Below are positions 49,960 to 59,980 of a stretch of 64,000 nt of DNA, piece by piece. Numbering within the stretch: position 1 is the stretch's first letter; every line of letters begins with the position of its first letter. Origin of the DNA: Haloferax marinum (GTDB taxonomy: Archaea; Halobacteriota; Halobacteria; Halobacteriales; Haloferacaceae); the NCBI RefSeq assembly GCF_009674625.1, contig NZ_WKJQ01000001.1, positions 1,116,001 to 1,180,000 on the forward strand, in the 5' to 3' direction. The translations under genes and the position numbers were made by a program. Below the pieces are notes generated by a model. The model searched no databases. It was not told the origin of the DNA and worked only from the letters and a program-made list of their open reading frames with translations.

Positions 49960-51282
49960 TTACTCACGATACGATTCAGTCGTCGTCGCACGGAAAGCGC
50001 GAACTGCTTCGAGGTAGTCATCTCGTGTCCGTTTCTCTGCTTTCGCGTCCCGGAGTTCGTCCATCGCTTCGGGGTCGGTGAGCACGTCGACGAGCATGCA
50101 CGCCGTGAGTTTGGCCGGGATGACGTACGCCATCTCCTCGTCGACGACGCGGAAGTCGCGGGCGTGGACCGCACCCTCGAACCCGCCAGTCCACGGGTGG
50201 ATGCCGGGGACGAGTTGCGTGACGTCGCCCATATCTGTCGACCCCGAGAGGTGTGTTTGCCCCTCGGTGACGGCGTCTGGGCCGACGATATCGCGTGCGT
50301 TCTCGTCGTACAGCGCTGCGAGCGTCTCGTTCGTCTGCAACGGCATGTAGCCGGGATAGTCTTCGATACCGACGTCGCCACCGACGCCCATCGCACCGGA
50401 CGCGAGTGCGCGGTTGACCGACTGATTCACCTCCGAAACGGCTTCGATGGAGGCCGCGCGGACGTACGACTCCATGGTCACTTCGGCCGGAACGACGTTC
50501 ACTCCGTCGCCGCCGCGCGTGACGATTGGATGCACGCGAACGTGGTCTTCGTCGCGGAAGGTCTCTCGCTGGGCGTGGACTGCGTTCATCCCGAGCGTCG
50601 CCGCGTTGAGGGCGTTGATACCTTCCTCTGGGGCAGCACCCGCGTGGGCTTCGGTTCCTCGGTACGTGACGAACTTCCCGACGAATCCGTTGGTCGAGAA
50701 GCTACTCGTAATCGTTCGCTCCGGCGTGTTGCTGCCGGCGTGCATCATCGCGGCGACGTCCCAGTCGTCGACGTAGCCGCGACGAATGAGTTCTTGCTTG
50801 CCACCGAAGAACTCGATGTCCCCCGCTTCGAGGAGTTGTCGCCGGTAATCGAGGTCGAGATACTCTTCGGCAGGGACGGCCACGAACTCGACTGCGCCGT
50901 CGAGGTCGTCGACGACACCGCTTCCGACGAGGCCGATGGCTGAGCCGACGAGGTGGGCGAGTTGGGCGTTGTGGCCGCAGGCGTGGACTGCGCCGGTTTC
51001 GGGGTCTGCGAGCGGGTGGTCGGGGTTGACCAACGCGTCGAGTTCGCCGAGAACGGCCGCGACGAAGTCTCCAGACCCCGCACGGGCACGGGCACCGGTA
51101 ATCGCGAGTTCCGTCTCGACGTCGAGGTCGAGAGATTCGAACAGCGAGACGACTTTCTTCGTCGTCTCGACTTCTTTGTAGCCGAGTTCGGGTTCGGACT
51201 GCACGTCTTTCGCGAACGCGACGATATCGTCTGCGCGGGCGTCGATAGCGTCGCAGACACGCGTTTTGAGTTCCTCGGTCAT
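49960..51282 (-). CDS. M20-family amidohydrolase (AbgB/aminobenzoyl-glutamate hydrolase-like)
   Basis: 440 residues from ATG 51282. Metal-binding motifs are ACGHNAQLAHLVG, VPAEEYLDLDYR, AAMMHAGSN, THLSGSTDMGDVT and, near the end, a C-terminal HPWTGGFEGAVHARDF. The dimerisation domain begins FVTYRGTEAHAGAAPEEGINALNAA. HACGHN with VPAEE resembles the AbgB subgroup, which cleaves p-aminobenzoyl-glutamate from folate breakdown; this is interesting with pab genes present but unproven. Other amidohydrolase substrates are possible. Confidence 0.9.
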   Translation of the reverse strand: MTEELKTRVCDAIDARADDIVAFAKDVQSEPELGYKEVETTKKVVSLFESLDLDVETELAITGARARAGSGDFVAAVLGELDALVNPDHPLADPETGAVHACGHNAQLAHLVGSAIGLVGSGVVDDLDGAVEFVAVPAEEYLDLDYRRQLLEAGDIEFFGGKQELIRRGYVDDWDVAAMMHAGSNTPERTITSSFSTNGFVGKFVTYRGTEAHAGAAPEEGINALNAATLGMNAVHAQRETFRDEDHVRVHPIVTRGGDGVNVVPAEVTMESYVRAASIEAVSEVNQSVNRALASGAMGVGGDVGIEDYPGYMPLQTNETLAALYDENARDIVGPDAVTEGQTHLSGSTDMGDVTQLVPGIHPWTGGFEGAVHARDFRVVDEEMAYVIPAKLTACMLVDVLTDPEAMDELRDAKAEKRTRDDYLEAVRAFRATTTESYRE

Positions 51283-51433
51283 CTGGGCTACGCGTCGAGA
51301 GGAAGTGCGACGTGATAAGTGGAACCACCCCACGTTCCGATTCGAACGCGAGTGGAGTCGAGTGGCCGACGACGACCCACCCGCACGCGCCCGTCCCGTT
51401 AGTCTTTAGCCCACCGCCGTCGAAGCGCGCCCA

Positions 51434-52924
51434 ATGACTGCGCAAGCGCTCGAACAGCGCGAACTCGCGGTCGTCATCGGGTTGGAAGTCCACGTTCAAC
51501 TCGAGACGTCCACGAAGATTTTCTGTGGCTGTTCGACCGAGCCTGCTGAAGACGAGGAGCCGAACACCCGCGTGTGCCCGGTCTGTCTCGGGTTACCGGG
51601 TGCCCTCCCAGTACTCAACGAGAAAGCCGTCGAGTCGGCGGTGAAAATCGGTAAGGCGCTCGACGCCACGATTGCCGAAGACACCCGGTTCCACCGGAAG
51701 AACTACTACTACCCCGACCTGCCGAAGAACTTCCAGATTACGCAGTACGACGCGCCAATCTGTGCCGACGGGACCATCGAAGTCGCCGTCGAAGGCAAGC
51801 GACGCGACATCGGCATCACACGCGCCCACCTCGAAGAGGACCCCGGAAGTCTCCAGCACAAAGGCGGGAGCATCGACACCGCAGACTACACCCTCGTCAA
51901 CTACAACCGCGCCGGAACGCCGCTGATGGAAATCGTCACGGAACCCGACTTCCGCAGTCCGCAAGAGACCCGCGCGTTCCTCGCGAAACTCGAAGAGGTC
52001 CTCGAATATCTCGGTGTCTTCGACGCCACCCGTGACGGGTCGCTCCGTATCGACGCCAACATCTCGCTCGTCCCCGCCGACGAAGTCGCAGAGGACGGTT
52101 CTATCTCCGACGAGACGCTCGAAGCGGCGAACCGGACCGAGGTCAAGAACATCTCGAGTCACAAGGGTGCAGAGAAGGCCCTCGCCTACGAGGTCACGCG
52201 ACAGAAGAACGCCGTCAAGCGTGGCCGGGCTATCGAGCAGGAGACCCGCCACTGGGACGAATCCCGCGGCATCACCGTCTCGATGCGCTCGAAAGAAGAG
52301 GAGAAAGATTACCGCTACTTCCAGGAGGCCGACCTCCCGCCGCTTCAGGTCGCCCACTGGAAAGCAGAGATTCCGATTCCGGAACTCCCAGACGCTCGAC
52401 GCGACCGGTTCCAGACCGAGTACGGCCTCGACGAGGAATCCGCCTCGAAACTCACCTCCACGAAGGAAGTCGCAGACTTCTTCGAGAACGTCGCTGCCGA
52501 GTTCGACGCCGACCTCGCCGCGACGTGGGTCGCCGACAACCTGCTGGGCGAACTCAACTACCGCGACATGCTCATCACCGACGTGTCCGACCGACTCGAC
52601 GAGTTCACTCGCCTCGTCGAACTCGTCGACGCCGACGAGGTGACGACGAAGAACGCCGAAGAAATCGTCCTCCGCAAGATGCTCGACGAGGGCACCGACC
52701 CCGACACCATCGTCGAGGAAGCAGGCCTCGGCAAGGCCGACGACGACGAAATCGGTGGGTTCGTCCAGGACGCTATCGACGAGAACCCCGACGCTGTCGC
52801 CGACTACCACGAAGGCGAAGGCGGCGCGCTGAACTTCCTCGTCGGACAGGTCATGCAGAAGTCCAAGGGGAGTGCCGACCCCGGCACGGTGAACCAACTG
52901 CTCCGCGAGAAACTCGACGAATAA
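51434..52924 (+). CDS. gatB: Asp/Glu-tRNA amidotransferase subunit B
   Basis: 496 residues. GatB motifs are VVIGLEVHVQLETSTKIFCGC, CPVCLGLPGALP, the KNYYYPDLPKNFQITQYDAPICADG box, and the C-terminal YqeY domain (about 350-496). It binds misacylated tRNA and, with GatA and GatC, forms Gln/Asn-tRNA. GatA and GatC are not in the window. A TATA-like TTAGTCTTTAG lies near 51400-51409. Confidence 0.97.
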   Translation: MTAQALEQRELAVVIGLEVHVQLETSTKIFCGCSTEPAEDEEPNTRVCPVCLGLPGALPVLNEKAVESAVKIGKALDATIAEDTRFHRKNYYYPDLPKNFQITQYDAPICADGTIEVAVEGKRRDIGITRAHLEEDPGSLQHKGGSIDTADYTLVNYNRAGTPLMEIVTEPDFRSPQETRAFLAKLEEVLEYLGVFDATRDGSLRIDANISLVPADEVAEDGSISDETLEAANRTEVKNISSHKGAEKALAYEVTRQKNAVKRGRAIEQETRHWDESRGITVSMRSKEEEKDYRYFQEADLPPLQVAHWKAEIPIPELPDARRDRFQTEYGLDEESASKLTSTKEVADFFENVAAEFDADLAATWVADNLLGELNYRDMLITDVSDRLDEFTRLVELVDADEVTTKNAEEIVLRKMLDEGTDPDTIVEEAGLGKADDDEIGGFVQDAIDENPDAVADYHEGEGGALNFLVGQVMQKSKGSADPGTVNQLLREKLDE

Positions 52925-53008
52925 TCTGCGCGGCGGCCCGACATCCGTCGGTCACCTCACCGACTCTTCTCTTTGGTATCTCTTCCGACCGGTGACGTCG
53001 AACAGTCG

Positions 53009-53188
53009 TCAGTCCGTCTTGTGGCGGACGTACTGCTCGAACGCGACGAACTCGGTCGACCCACAAGCCGCGCACTCGTCGGGGGCGCTGTAGTGGTACG
53101 TTCCGCCGTCGTGCGAGACTGTTCCGGCGTACACCGAGTGGCAGTTGTCACAGACGTATCGCTCTGGCAGTTCAGGGGTGTGCGACAT
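53009..53188 (-). CDS. Small zinc-ribbon protein, 59 residues
   Basis: After a start at 53188 (MSHTPELPERYVCDNCHSVYAGTVSHDGG), two CxxC pairs (CDNC and CAACG) form a zinc ribbon. The rest (FVAFEQYVRHKTD) is short. It belongs to the haloarchaeal small zinc-finger set. Function unknown; it lies between gatB and a membrane-anchored protein. Confidence 0.78.
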   Translation of the reverse strand: MSHTPELPERYVCDNCHSVYAGTVSHDGGTYHYSAPDECAACGSTEFVAFEQYVRHKTD

Positions 53189-53262
53189 AGGAGTGTATTG
53201 GACGCCCAAGTACATGATACTAGGCTGCCACGACGTTCGAACAGATGAGATGACACAACCAG

Positions 53263-53943
53263 TCAGTCACGACTGAGGAGCATCGCCACCCCGTAGACGA
53301 CGGCGAAGAACGACAGGATGGCTTCGGCCGTCGGGTTCGACGCCATCCCGCTCGAACCGGACTGGTAGACCACGTAGTACTCGCCGTCGAGTTCGAACAC
53401 GCGACCCTCCCCTTCGGCTGTCCAGAGTGGTTCGTCAGTCTGTATCCGTTCCTGTCGAATCGCCCGCTCGGCAGCAGAATCCGGATAGTTCGAGAGCGAC
53501 TGGGCGACGTCGTCGAGGGCGGTCTTCGCTGCTGTCCGCTCCGTCGAGAGGACGAACTGGCCGTCTTCCCACGTCGAATTGTACGCGTAGACTCGGCCGT
53601 CACTGTACGCGAGATACTGCTCGTCGGTGGCGAGATAGCCCGACGTACTCGACGTGATGGTGGGATGGTCGATTTTTACACTCTCGTTCAACGTCAGCGC
53701 TTCCAGCGTGCAGTACCGCGTGTCCGCCGTCCCCAGCCAACAGTCGAAGCCGTCGATGCCGTGGTGCATATCGTATCGTGCGCTCCCGTCGAGGACCTCC
53801 AGACGGTTCTCTTCGACCGTTATCTCGGTCGATTCGTAGACGTAATCGGTGCCGGTCACGTCGAGTGCAGGCCCCCAAAACGGGTTCGTCACGAGAAGGA
53901 GGGCGACGAGGAGGCGACGCGTCTGGCGGGAGGGCAGTCGCAT
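53263..53943 (-). CDS. Membrane-anchored extracellular protein, hypothetical
   Basis: 226 residues from ATG 53943. An N-terminal signal/anchor (RRLLVALLLVTNPFWGPAL) and a C-terminal membrane helix (AEAILSFFAVVYGVAMLL) bracket a soluble domain. This domain holds a possible disulfide pair (DCWLG, RYCTLE). Repeats of Tyr/Asp-rich strands (DEQYLAYSDGRVYAYN, DGEYYVVYQSG) suggest a beta fold. No family is recognised. The start could also be 53958. Confidence 0.65.
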   Translation of the reverse strand: MRLPSRQTRRLLVALLLVTNPFWGPALDVTGTDYVYESTEITVEENRLEVLDGSARYDMHHGIDGFDCWLGTADTRYCTLEALTLNESVKIDHPTITSSTSGYLATDEQYLAYSDGRVYAYNSTWEDGQFVLSTERTAAKTALDDVAQSLSNYPDSAAERAIRQERIQTDEPLWTAEGEGRVFELDGEYYVVYQSGSSGMASNPTAEAILSFFAVVYGVAMLLSRD

Positions 53944-54021
53944 ACGCACTCGCCACACTCTCGCGAAAAAGTCGTTTCGGCTGTCAGGTGGCGTGCAACG
54001 TCCCGCGGCCGAAGGCGACCC

Positions 54022-55425
54022 TCAGTCGTCGTCCGCCGCCGGCACTGGGTCGTGGTCCAACACGCCCTCACGCCAGGTTCCGACGCGGAACCACGCGACT
54101 GCGACGACGAACGACCCGACTGCACCCGCGACGTAGGCCCACCAGAGCCCCTCCACGCCCCACCCGAGACTGGAGACGGGACCGAGTCCAGGAATCGTGA
54201 CGGTCCACGTGAAGGCGACCGCGACCGCGACAGGGACACGGAAAATCCACCGCGAGAGGAACGACAGCGCCATCGCGGCTTTCGTGATACCGGCACCACG
54301 GAAGGCACCTTGTATGACCATGACGCCGCCGAAGAACGCCCACGACGGAGCGACGATACGGAGGAAGGTGACTCCCTCGTCGATGACGGCCTGTTCGTCG
54401 ATGAACAGTCGCATGGCTTCGACGGGGAACACCACCACGAGTCCGGCGGCGGTAAAGAGAAGCGCCATCGTCGCCGCCATAGCGGTCCACGTGACCGTCG
54501 CGGCGCGGTCCGGTGTTCGCGCACCGAGGTTTTGGCCGACGCCGGTCGAGGTGGCCTGTCCGACTGCACCCGAAACCGACCACGAGACAGACATCAGCCG
54601 GACACCGATACCGTAGGCCGCGGTGGCGATGGGGCCGAACCGGGCGACGAACGCTGCCATGACGACAGCCGAAAAGCTCCGTGCCCAGCCGTCGAGCGTC
54701 GCCGGAGACCCGATGTCGACGAGTTTCTTCAGTCGCTTCGGGTCGGGGCGCAGGTCTTCGAGGTGGAGTTTGACCCCCCAGTCACCGCGCAGGAGGATGT
54801 AGACACCGACTGCCGTCGCGAACAGTCGTGCGACGAACGTGGCGATGGCCGCACCACGCGTCCCCATTCCTGAAATCGGCCCATAGCCGAGGATGAGAAT
54901 CGGGTCGAGGACGACGTTCAAGCCCGCCGAGACGACCATGAGCCACATCGCCGTCTTGGTGTCGCCTGCGCCCTGCAACGCCGCACGAAACGCGAAGAAG
55001 AGGAACGTAAGCGGGAGCGAGAGGAAGATGACCTCGATGTATGCGAGCGCTTCCGTGTAGACGGCTCCTTGCGCGCCGATGAGGTCTAACAACGGGTGTC
55101 GGAAGACGAACCCGAGCGTCGCGAGCGCGACCGAGACGGCAATCGTCAACAGAATCGTCTGTCCGACGACGTGGTCGGCTTCTCTGTCTTCACCAGCGCC
55201 GACGTGCTGGGAGACGAGCGCAATCGTCGCCGCAGTGATTCCCATGGCCGTCGAGACGAACATCCAACTCATCGGAAACATCAGCGAGACGGCGGCGACG
55301 GCGTCTGCTCCCACTCGACCGACCCAGAACACGTCAGCGAGATTGTACAGTGTCTGGAGGAGGTTGCCGGCGACGAGAGGCCACGAGAGGGCGAACAGTT
55401 TGGGGGTAATCGCCCCATCTGTCAT
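54022..55425 (-). CDS. MATE-family multidrug/sodium antiporter
   Basis: 467 residues from ATG 55425 (MTDGAITPKLFALSWPLVAGNLLQTLYNLADVFWVGRVG). Twelve hydrophobic helices, two homologous halves and the conserved GAGDTKTAMW / GAGITKAAMALSFLSRW segments fit MATE exporters. Several upstream starts are open in frame but lack conservation. It is divergent from topA. Confidence 0.93.
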   Translation of the reverse strand: MTDGAITPKLFALSWPLVAGNLLQTLYNLADVFWVGRVGADAVAAVSLMFPMSWMFVSTAMGITAATIALVSQHVGAGEDREADHVVGQTILLTIAVSVALATLGFVFRHPLLDLIGAQGAVYTEALAYIEVIFLSLPLTFLFFAFRAALQGAGDTKTAMWLMVVSAGLNVVLDPILILGYGPISGMGTRGAAIATFVARLFATAVGVYILLRGDWGVKLHLEDLRPDPKRLKKLVDIGSPATLDGWARSFSAVVMAAFVARFGPIATAAYGIGVRLMSVSWSVSGAVGQATSTGVGQNLGARTPDRAATVTWTAMAATMALLFTAAGLVVVFPVEAMRLFIDEQAVIDEGVTFLRIVAPSWAFFGGVMVIQGAFRGAGITKAAMALSFLSRWIFRVPVAVAVAFTWTVTIPGLGPVSSLGWGVEGLWWAYVAGAVGSFVVAVAWFRVGTWREGVLDHDPVPAADDD

Positions 55426-55679
55426 GTCTATTCGCGAATCACTCGACACGTTCGCACGGTTAGTGCGCGCCGCGTTAAGGATGTGGGTCTCGGAACTCGT
55501 CGGAGAGAACCGCCGCCACTGGTACCAGATAGAACCACCGCCACGGGTACCATTCACCTCTCGCGCGCGAGGCGTGCGCGCCCTCACTCGCACATGCCCG
55601 TATACGCACGTATTGGGGCTTCTATGGGCCGAATACGGGCACGAAAGGTTTAGGACGCCCCCCGACTAATCGCCGGCCA

Positions 55680-58202
55680 ATGAGTCGTGGCCCCGACCTC
55701 ATCATCACGGAGAAGGACAACGCCGCGAGGCGTATCGCCGACATCTTGAGCGGCGAGACGGCCTCTGCAGAGCGAATGAACGGCGTGAACGTCTACAAGT
55801 GGGGCGGCAAGCGCTGTATCGGCCTCTCTGGTCACGTCGTCGGTGTGGACTTCCCACCGGAGTACAACGACTGGCGTGACGTCGAACCGGTCGAACTCAT
55901 CAGCGCTCCCGTCGAGAAACACCCCACACAAGAGAACATCGTCGCTGCCCTCCGACGACTCGCCCGCAAGGCTGGCAACGTCACCATCGCGACAGACTAC
56001 GACCGCGAGGGAGAACTCATCGGCAAGGAGGCGTACGAACTCGTCCGCGAGGTGAACGAAGACGTCCCCGTCGACCGGGTTCGCTTTTCGTCCATCACGA
56101 AACGCGAAGTGACAGACGCGTTCGAGAACCCCGACGAACTCGACTTCGACCTGGCCGCCGCCGGCGAGGCCAGACAGATTATCGACCTCGTGTGGGGGGC
56201 CGCACTGACGCGGTTCCTCTCGCTTTCGGCCCGGCAACTCGGAAACGACTTCATCTCTGTCGGCCGGGTGCAGGGACCGACGCTGAAACTCATCGTCGAC
56301 CGCGAGCGCGAAATCGAAGCGTTCGACCCCGAAGACTACTGGGAACTGTTCTCTAAGCTGACGAAGGACGCCGACGGGGCCGCCGAATCCTTCGAAGCCC
56401 AGTACTTCTACCTCGACGACGACGGCACCGAAGCAGAGCGTGTCTGGGACGAGGAGGCCGCCGAGTCGGCCTACGAGACGCTCCTCGGTGTCGATTCTGC
56501 CGAAGTTACGGCGGTCAAGCGACGCACCCGAACCGACAAGCCACCCGCGCCGTTCAACACCACGCAGTTCATCCGCGCCGCCGGGTCGATTGGCTACTCT
56601 GCCCAACGGGCGATGAGTATCGCAGAAGACCTCTACACCGCAGGGTACATCACCTACCCGCGGACCGACAACACGGTCTACCCGGAGGACTTGGACCCGC
56701 GCGAACTCCTCGGCGCGTTCGAGGGTGACCGCCGGTTCAAAGACGACGCGGAGTCGCTCCTCGAACAAGAGGAGATAGAACCGACCGAAGGCGACAACGA
56801 GACGACCGACCACCCGCCAATTCACCCGACGGGCGAACTTCCGTCGGCGTCTGACCTCTCCGAAGACGAGTGGGACGTGTACGAACTCGTCGTTCGGCGC
56901 TTCTTCGCCACCGTCGCTGAGGACGCCGTGTGGGAACACCTCCGCGTCGTCGCCGAGGCGGCCGGCCTCTCTCTGAAAGCCAACGGCAAGCGCCTCCTCG
57001 AAGCGGGCTACCACGACGTCTACCCGTACTTCAACTCCACCGAGTCGTTCGTCCCGGACGTCGAAGAAGGCGAGTCGCTCGCCGTCACCGACACCCACCT
57101 CGACGCCAAGCAGACGCAACCGCCGCGTCGCTACGGGCAGTCGCGTCTCATCGAGACGATGGAACAGATGGGTATCGGGACGAAAGCCACCCGGCACGAC
57201 GTGATTCAGAAGCTCTACGACCGTGGCTACATCGAGAGCGACCCGCCGCGTCCGACCCGCCTCGCGCGGGCCGTCGTGGAGTCGTCCGAGGACTTCGCCA
57301 AACTCATCGTCAGCGAGGAGATGACCTCGCAACTCGAATCCGACATGATGGCTATCGCCCGCGGCGAGGCCACACTCGAGGACGTGACCGAGGAGTCCAA
57401 AGAGATTCTCCAGGACGTGTTCGAGGGTCTGATGGAGTCACGCGAGGAACTCGGCAAGCAACTCCAAGATTCCCTGAAAGCCGACAAGACCGTCGGGCCG
57501 TGTCCCGACTGCGGCGGCGACCTCGTCGTCAGAAAGAGTCGCCGCGGGTCGTACTTCATCGGGTGTGACTCCTACCCCGACTGTACGTACACACTCCCAC
57601 TGCCATCGACCGGGAAACCACTCATCATGGAAGATACCTGCGAGGAACACGACCTCCACCACATCAAGATGCTCGCGGGACGCAAGACGTTCGTCCACGG
57701 CTGTCCGCTCTGCAAGGCCGAAGAGGCCGACGAAGAAGAGGACCTGGTCATCGGTGCGTGTCCCGACTGCGGCGAAGAAGAAGGTGGCGAACTCGCAATC
57801 AAACGCCTCCGCTCCGGGTCGCGTCTCGTCGGGTGTACGCGCTACCCCGACTGCGACTACTCGCTTCCCCTCCCGCGTCGGGGCGACATCGAAGTCACCG
57901 ACGACTCGTGTGAAGAACACGACCTGCCGGAACTGCGTATCACCTACGACGGTGACCGCGAACCGTGGGAACTCGGCTGTCCCATCTGCAACTTCCGCGA
58001 GTATCAGGCCCAGCAGAACAGCGCAAGCGGGTCCGAGTTAGAGAGCATCAAAGGAATCGGTTCGAAGACCGCCGAGAAACTGAAAGACGCCGGGTTCGAA
58101 GACGTGAAGACCCTGAAGGCGGCCGAACCGGACGACGTGGCAGCAAAAGTCGAAGGCATCGGTGCGGACACGGTTCGGAAGTGGCAGTCGGCGGCTGATT
58201 AA
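55680..58202 (+). CDS. topA: DNA topoisomerase I (type IA) with zinc fingers and HhH tail
   Basis: 840 residues. The Toprim domain (LIITEKDNAARRIADIL) and ATDYDREGELI (acidic metal site) come first. The catalytic Tyr lies in YITYPRTDN (about residue 325). Three C-terminal zinc sites occur at about 605-770 (CPDC...C..YPDC; CPLC...CPDCG...CTRYPDC; C..CPIC). A terminal HhH (SIKGIGSKTAEKLKDAGFEDVKTLKAAEPDDVAAKVEGIG) ends the protein. It relaxes negative supercoils. BRE/TATA-like CGAAAGGTTTAGG is about 30 bases upstream. Confidence 0.97.
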   Translation: MSRGPDLIITEKDNAARRIADILSGETASAERMNGVNVYKWGGKRCIGLSGHVVGVDFPPEYNDWRDVEPVELISAPVEKHPTQENIVAALRRLARKAGNVTIATDYDREGELIGKEAYELVREVNEDVPVDRVRFSSITKREVTDAFENPDELDFDLAAAGEARQIIDLVWGAALTRFLSLSARQLGNDFISVGRVQGPTLKLIVDREREIEAFDPEDYWELFSKLTKDADGAAESFEAQYFYLDDDGTEAERVWDEEAAESAYETLLGVDSAEVTAVKRRTRTDKPPAPFNTTQFIRAAGSIGYSAQRAMSIAEDLYTAGYITYPRTDNTVYPEDLDPRELLGAFEGDRRFKDDAESLLEQEEIEPTEGDNETTDHPPIHPTGELPSASDLSEDEWDVYELVVRRFFATVAEDAVWEHLRVVAEAAGLSLKANGKRLLEAGYHDVYPYFNSTESFVPDVEEGESLAVTDTHLDAKQTQPPRRYGQSRLIETMEQMGIGTKATRHDVIQKLYDRGYIESDPPRPTRLARAVVESSEDFAKLIVSEEMTSQLESDMMAIARGEATLEDVTEESKEILQDVFEGLMESREELGKQLQDSLKADKTVGPCPDCGGDLVVRKSRRGSYFIGCDSYPDCTYTLPLPSTGKPLIMEDTCEEHDLHHIKMLAGRKTFVHGCPLCKAEEADEEEDLVIGACPDCGEEEGGELAIKRLRSGSRLVGCTRYPDCDYSLPLPRRGDIEVTDDSCEEHDLPELRITYDGDREPWELGCPICNFREYQAQQNSASGSELESIKGIGSKTAEKLKDAGFEDVKTLKAAEPDDVAAKVEGIGADTVRKWQSAAD

Positions 58203-58294
58203 GAACCGCTGGCCGAACGCCACCACGACGACGCCGTTTTGCAGAATCTACCGAACCTGTTGTTTAGCTCACGACTCGCTAATTCATCCGCACG

Positions 58295-58302
58295 CTTTTT
58301 AG
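58295..58302 (+). promoter_or_regulatory. TATA box of the GGGP synthase gene
   Basis: CTTTTTAG, 25-32 bases before the ATG at 58327; implies a leaderless transcript. Confidence 0.5.
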
Positions 58303-58326
58303 GCCCCCTCCGGCATAGACGGACTA

Positions 58327-59052
58327 ATGAGCTATCCGTGGGAAGACTGGGACCACATCACCAAAATCGACCCAGACAAAGACCTGGTCGACGGAGAGAC
58401 GTTCGAAGACGTGTGCCAGACCGGCACCGACGCGCTCGAAATCGGTGGCACCCTCGACATCACCGAAGAGAAGATGGAGCGCGTCATCCAGGCGACGTCG
58501 AAGTACGACGTGCCAATCTATCAAGAGCCATCGAACCCCGGCGTCGTCATCGACGACCCCGGACTCGACGGCTACCTCATCCCGACGGTGTTCAACGCCA
58601 GCGACTCCTTCTGGATTACCGGCGCGCACAAAGAGTGGGTCCGCATCGAAGACGGTCTCGACTGGGACCGCACCCACACCGAGGCGTACATCGTGATGAA
58701 TCCCGAGTCGTCGGTCGCCGAGTACACCGACGCAGACACGGACCAGTCCGCCGAAGACGTGGCCTCGTTCGCGCGCGTCGCCGAGAAGATGTTCGGCCAG
58801 AACATCATCTACATCGAGTACTCTGGAACGTACGGCGACCCCGAGAAGGTCGGTGCGGCCCACGACGCCCTCGACGACGCGACGCTGTTCTACGGCGGCG
58901 GCATCCACGACTACGACACGGCCTACGAGATGGGTCAGAACGCCGACGTCGTCGTCGTCGGCAACCTCCTGCACGACGAAGGCGTCGACGCAGTCCGTGA
59001 GACCGTCGAAGGCGCGAAAGACGCGTCTGCAGAACTCGTCGGCGCGGAGTAA
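58327..59052 (+). CDS. Geranylgeranylglyceryl phosphate synthase (haloarchaeal type)
   Basis: 241 residues. The TIM-barrel enzyme joins geranylgeranyl-PP to glycerol-1-phosphate, the first ether-lipid step. Motifs are [87 protein letters not shown]. The order fits the group I enzyme used by haloarchaea. Confidence 0.95.
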   Translation: MSYPWEDWDHITKIDPDKDLVDGETFEDVCQTGTDALEIGGTLDITEEKMERVIQATSKYDVPIYQEPSNPGVVIDDPGLDGYLIPTVFNASDSFWITGAHKEWVRIEDGLDWDRTHTEAYIVMNPESSVAEYTDADTDQSAEDVASFARVAEKMFGQNIIYIEYSGTYGDPEKVGAAHDALDDATLFYGGGIHDYDTAYEMGQNADVVVVGNLLHDEGVDAVRETVEGAKDASAELVGAE

Positions 59053-59093
59053 CGCCACGGCGAACCGGCCACTCTCTCAGTCTCTCTTCTCGA

Positions 59094-59825
59094 TTACGCC
59101 GACTCGACTCCAGCGAAGGCTGGTTGCTGGTCTGTCCAGGTGTCAACTTCCGACTGTCTCATCCCTCGTCCGAGGAGCGTCGCGGCCGCGACGAGCGTCA
59201 GAAACGACACACATGCGGTGAACACGACGCCGGCCACGGGCGACGTGCCAACGAAGAAGCCGAGCAGTCGACCACCGAAGACGACGAGCGCGGACGCAGA
59301 GACGACCGACACGAACGAGGTGTCGGACGCGAGGCCACGAATCAGTGGAATCGATGCGGCGAACGAGCGTTCAGAGGCGAGCGCGACGGTCGCTGCGGCG
59401 GTGAGATACGCCCCACCGAGCGCGGCAATCCCCGCGAGGGCGAGACCGAGTACGTCGAACACCGAGACGTCGAGATACTGGAGTATCTGCGGGTCAGACA
59501 CAGCGGCGGCAACGGTGAGGGATGCACTCGACGAACCGAGAACGAGTGTCACGAGCGCAAGTGCAGGGAGTTGGAGCACCACGAAGACTGCCGAGAGGCG
59601 GGCCCCCTCGACTGCCATGTCCGCGAGGTCGTCGAACAGCGGAAGTGCAGACGCGCCACCGAAACCAGCCCGAACGAGTCGGACGACGTAGCCGGCGAGG
59701 AGTACACCGGCCAGCGGTGTCGTGAACGACGCGAGCGTCACGAGACTGCCGACGACGACGGTGTCGAGCGACGAGTCTCGGGCGAAAGGGAGCGAAAACG
59801 CGGCTTCGAAATCTGAACTGTCCAT
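59094..59825 (-). CDS. DUF4013-like integral membrane protein, hypothetical
   Basis: 243 residues. About six hydrophobic helices with a central amphipathic block (GFGGASALPLFDDLADMAVEGARL) resemble the DUF4013 family. A divergent upstream region is shared with aspS. The C-terminus is short and hydrophilic. Function unknown. Confidence 0.8.
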   Translation of the reverse strand: MDSSDFEAAFSLPFARDSSLDTVVVGSLVTLASFTTPLAGVLLAGYVVRLVRAGFGGASALPLFDDLADMAVEGARLSAVFVVLQLPALALVTLVLGSSSASLTVAAAVSDPQILQYLDVSVFDVLGLALAGIAALGGAYLTAAATVALASERSFAASIPLIRGLASDTSFVSVVSASALVVFGGRLLGFFVGTSPVAGVVFTACVSFLTLVAAATLLGRGMRQSEVDTWTDQQPAFAGVESA

Positions 59826-59950
59826 GTCTGGGGCGGAGTGGTCCCGGTTTCGTATATAAACCTAGACCCGTTGGTCTGGTCTCGCAGACACAGCCGTCGT
59901 CAGACAACGTGACATGGTACTGAGTGACGCTCGAAGTCGAAACGACCGTA

Positions 59951-59956
59951 TTTATA
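59951..59956 (+). promoter_or_regulatory. TATA box of aspS
   Basis: TTTATA, 25-30 bases before the ATG at 59981, suggests a leaderless transcript. Confidence 0.55.
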
Positions 59957-59980
59957 CCGGACGGTCGGGAAACACGTCGT

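Noticed and set aside
55650-57332. 560-codon minus-strand frame over topA
   Set aside because: Antisense shadow of topA; no domain is recognisable and topA is complete.
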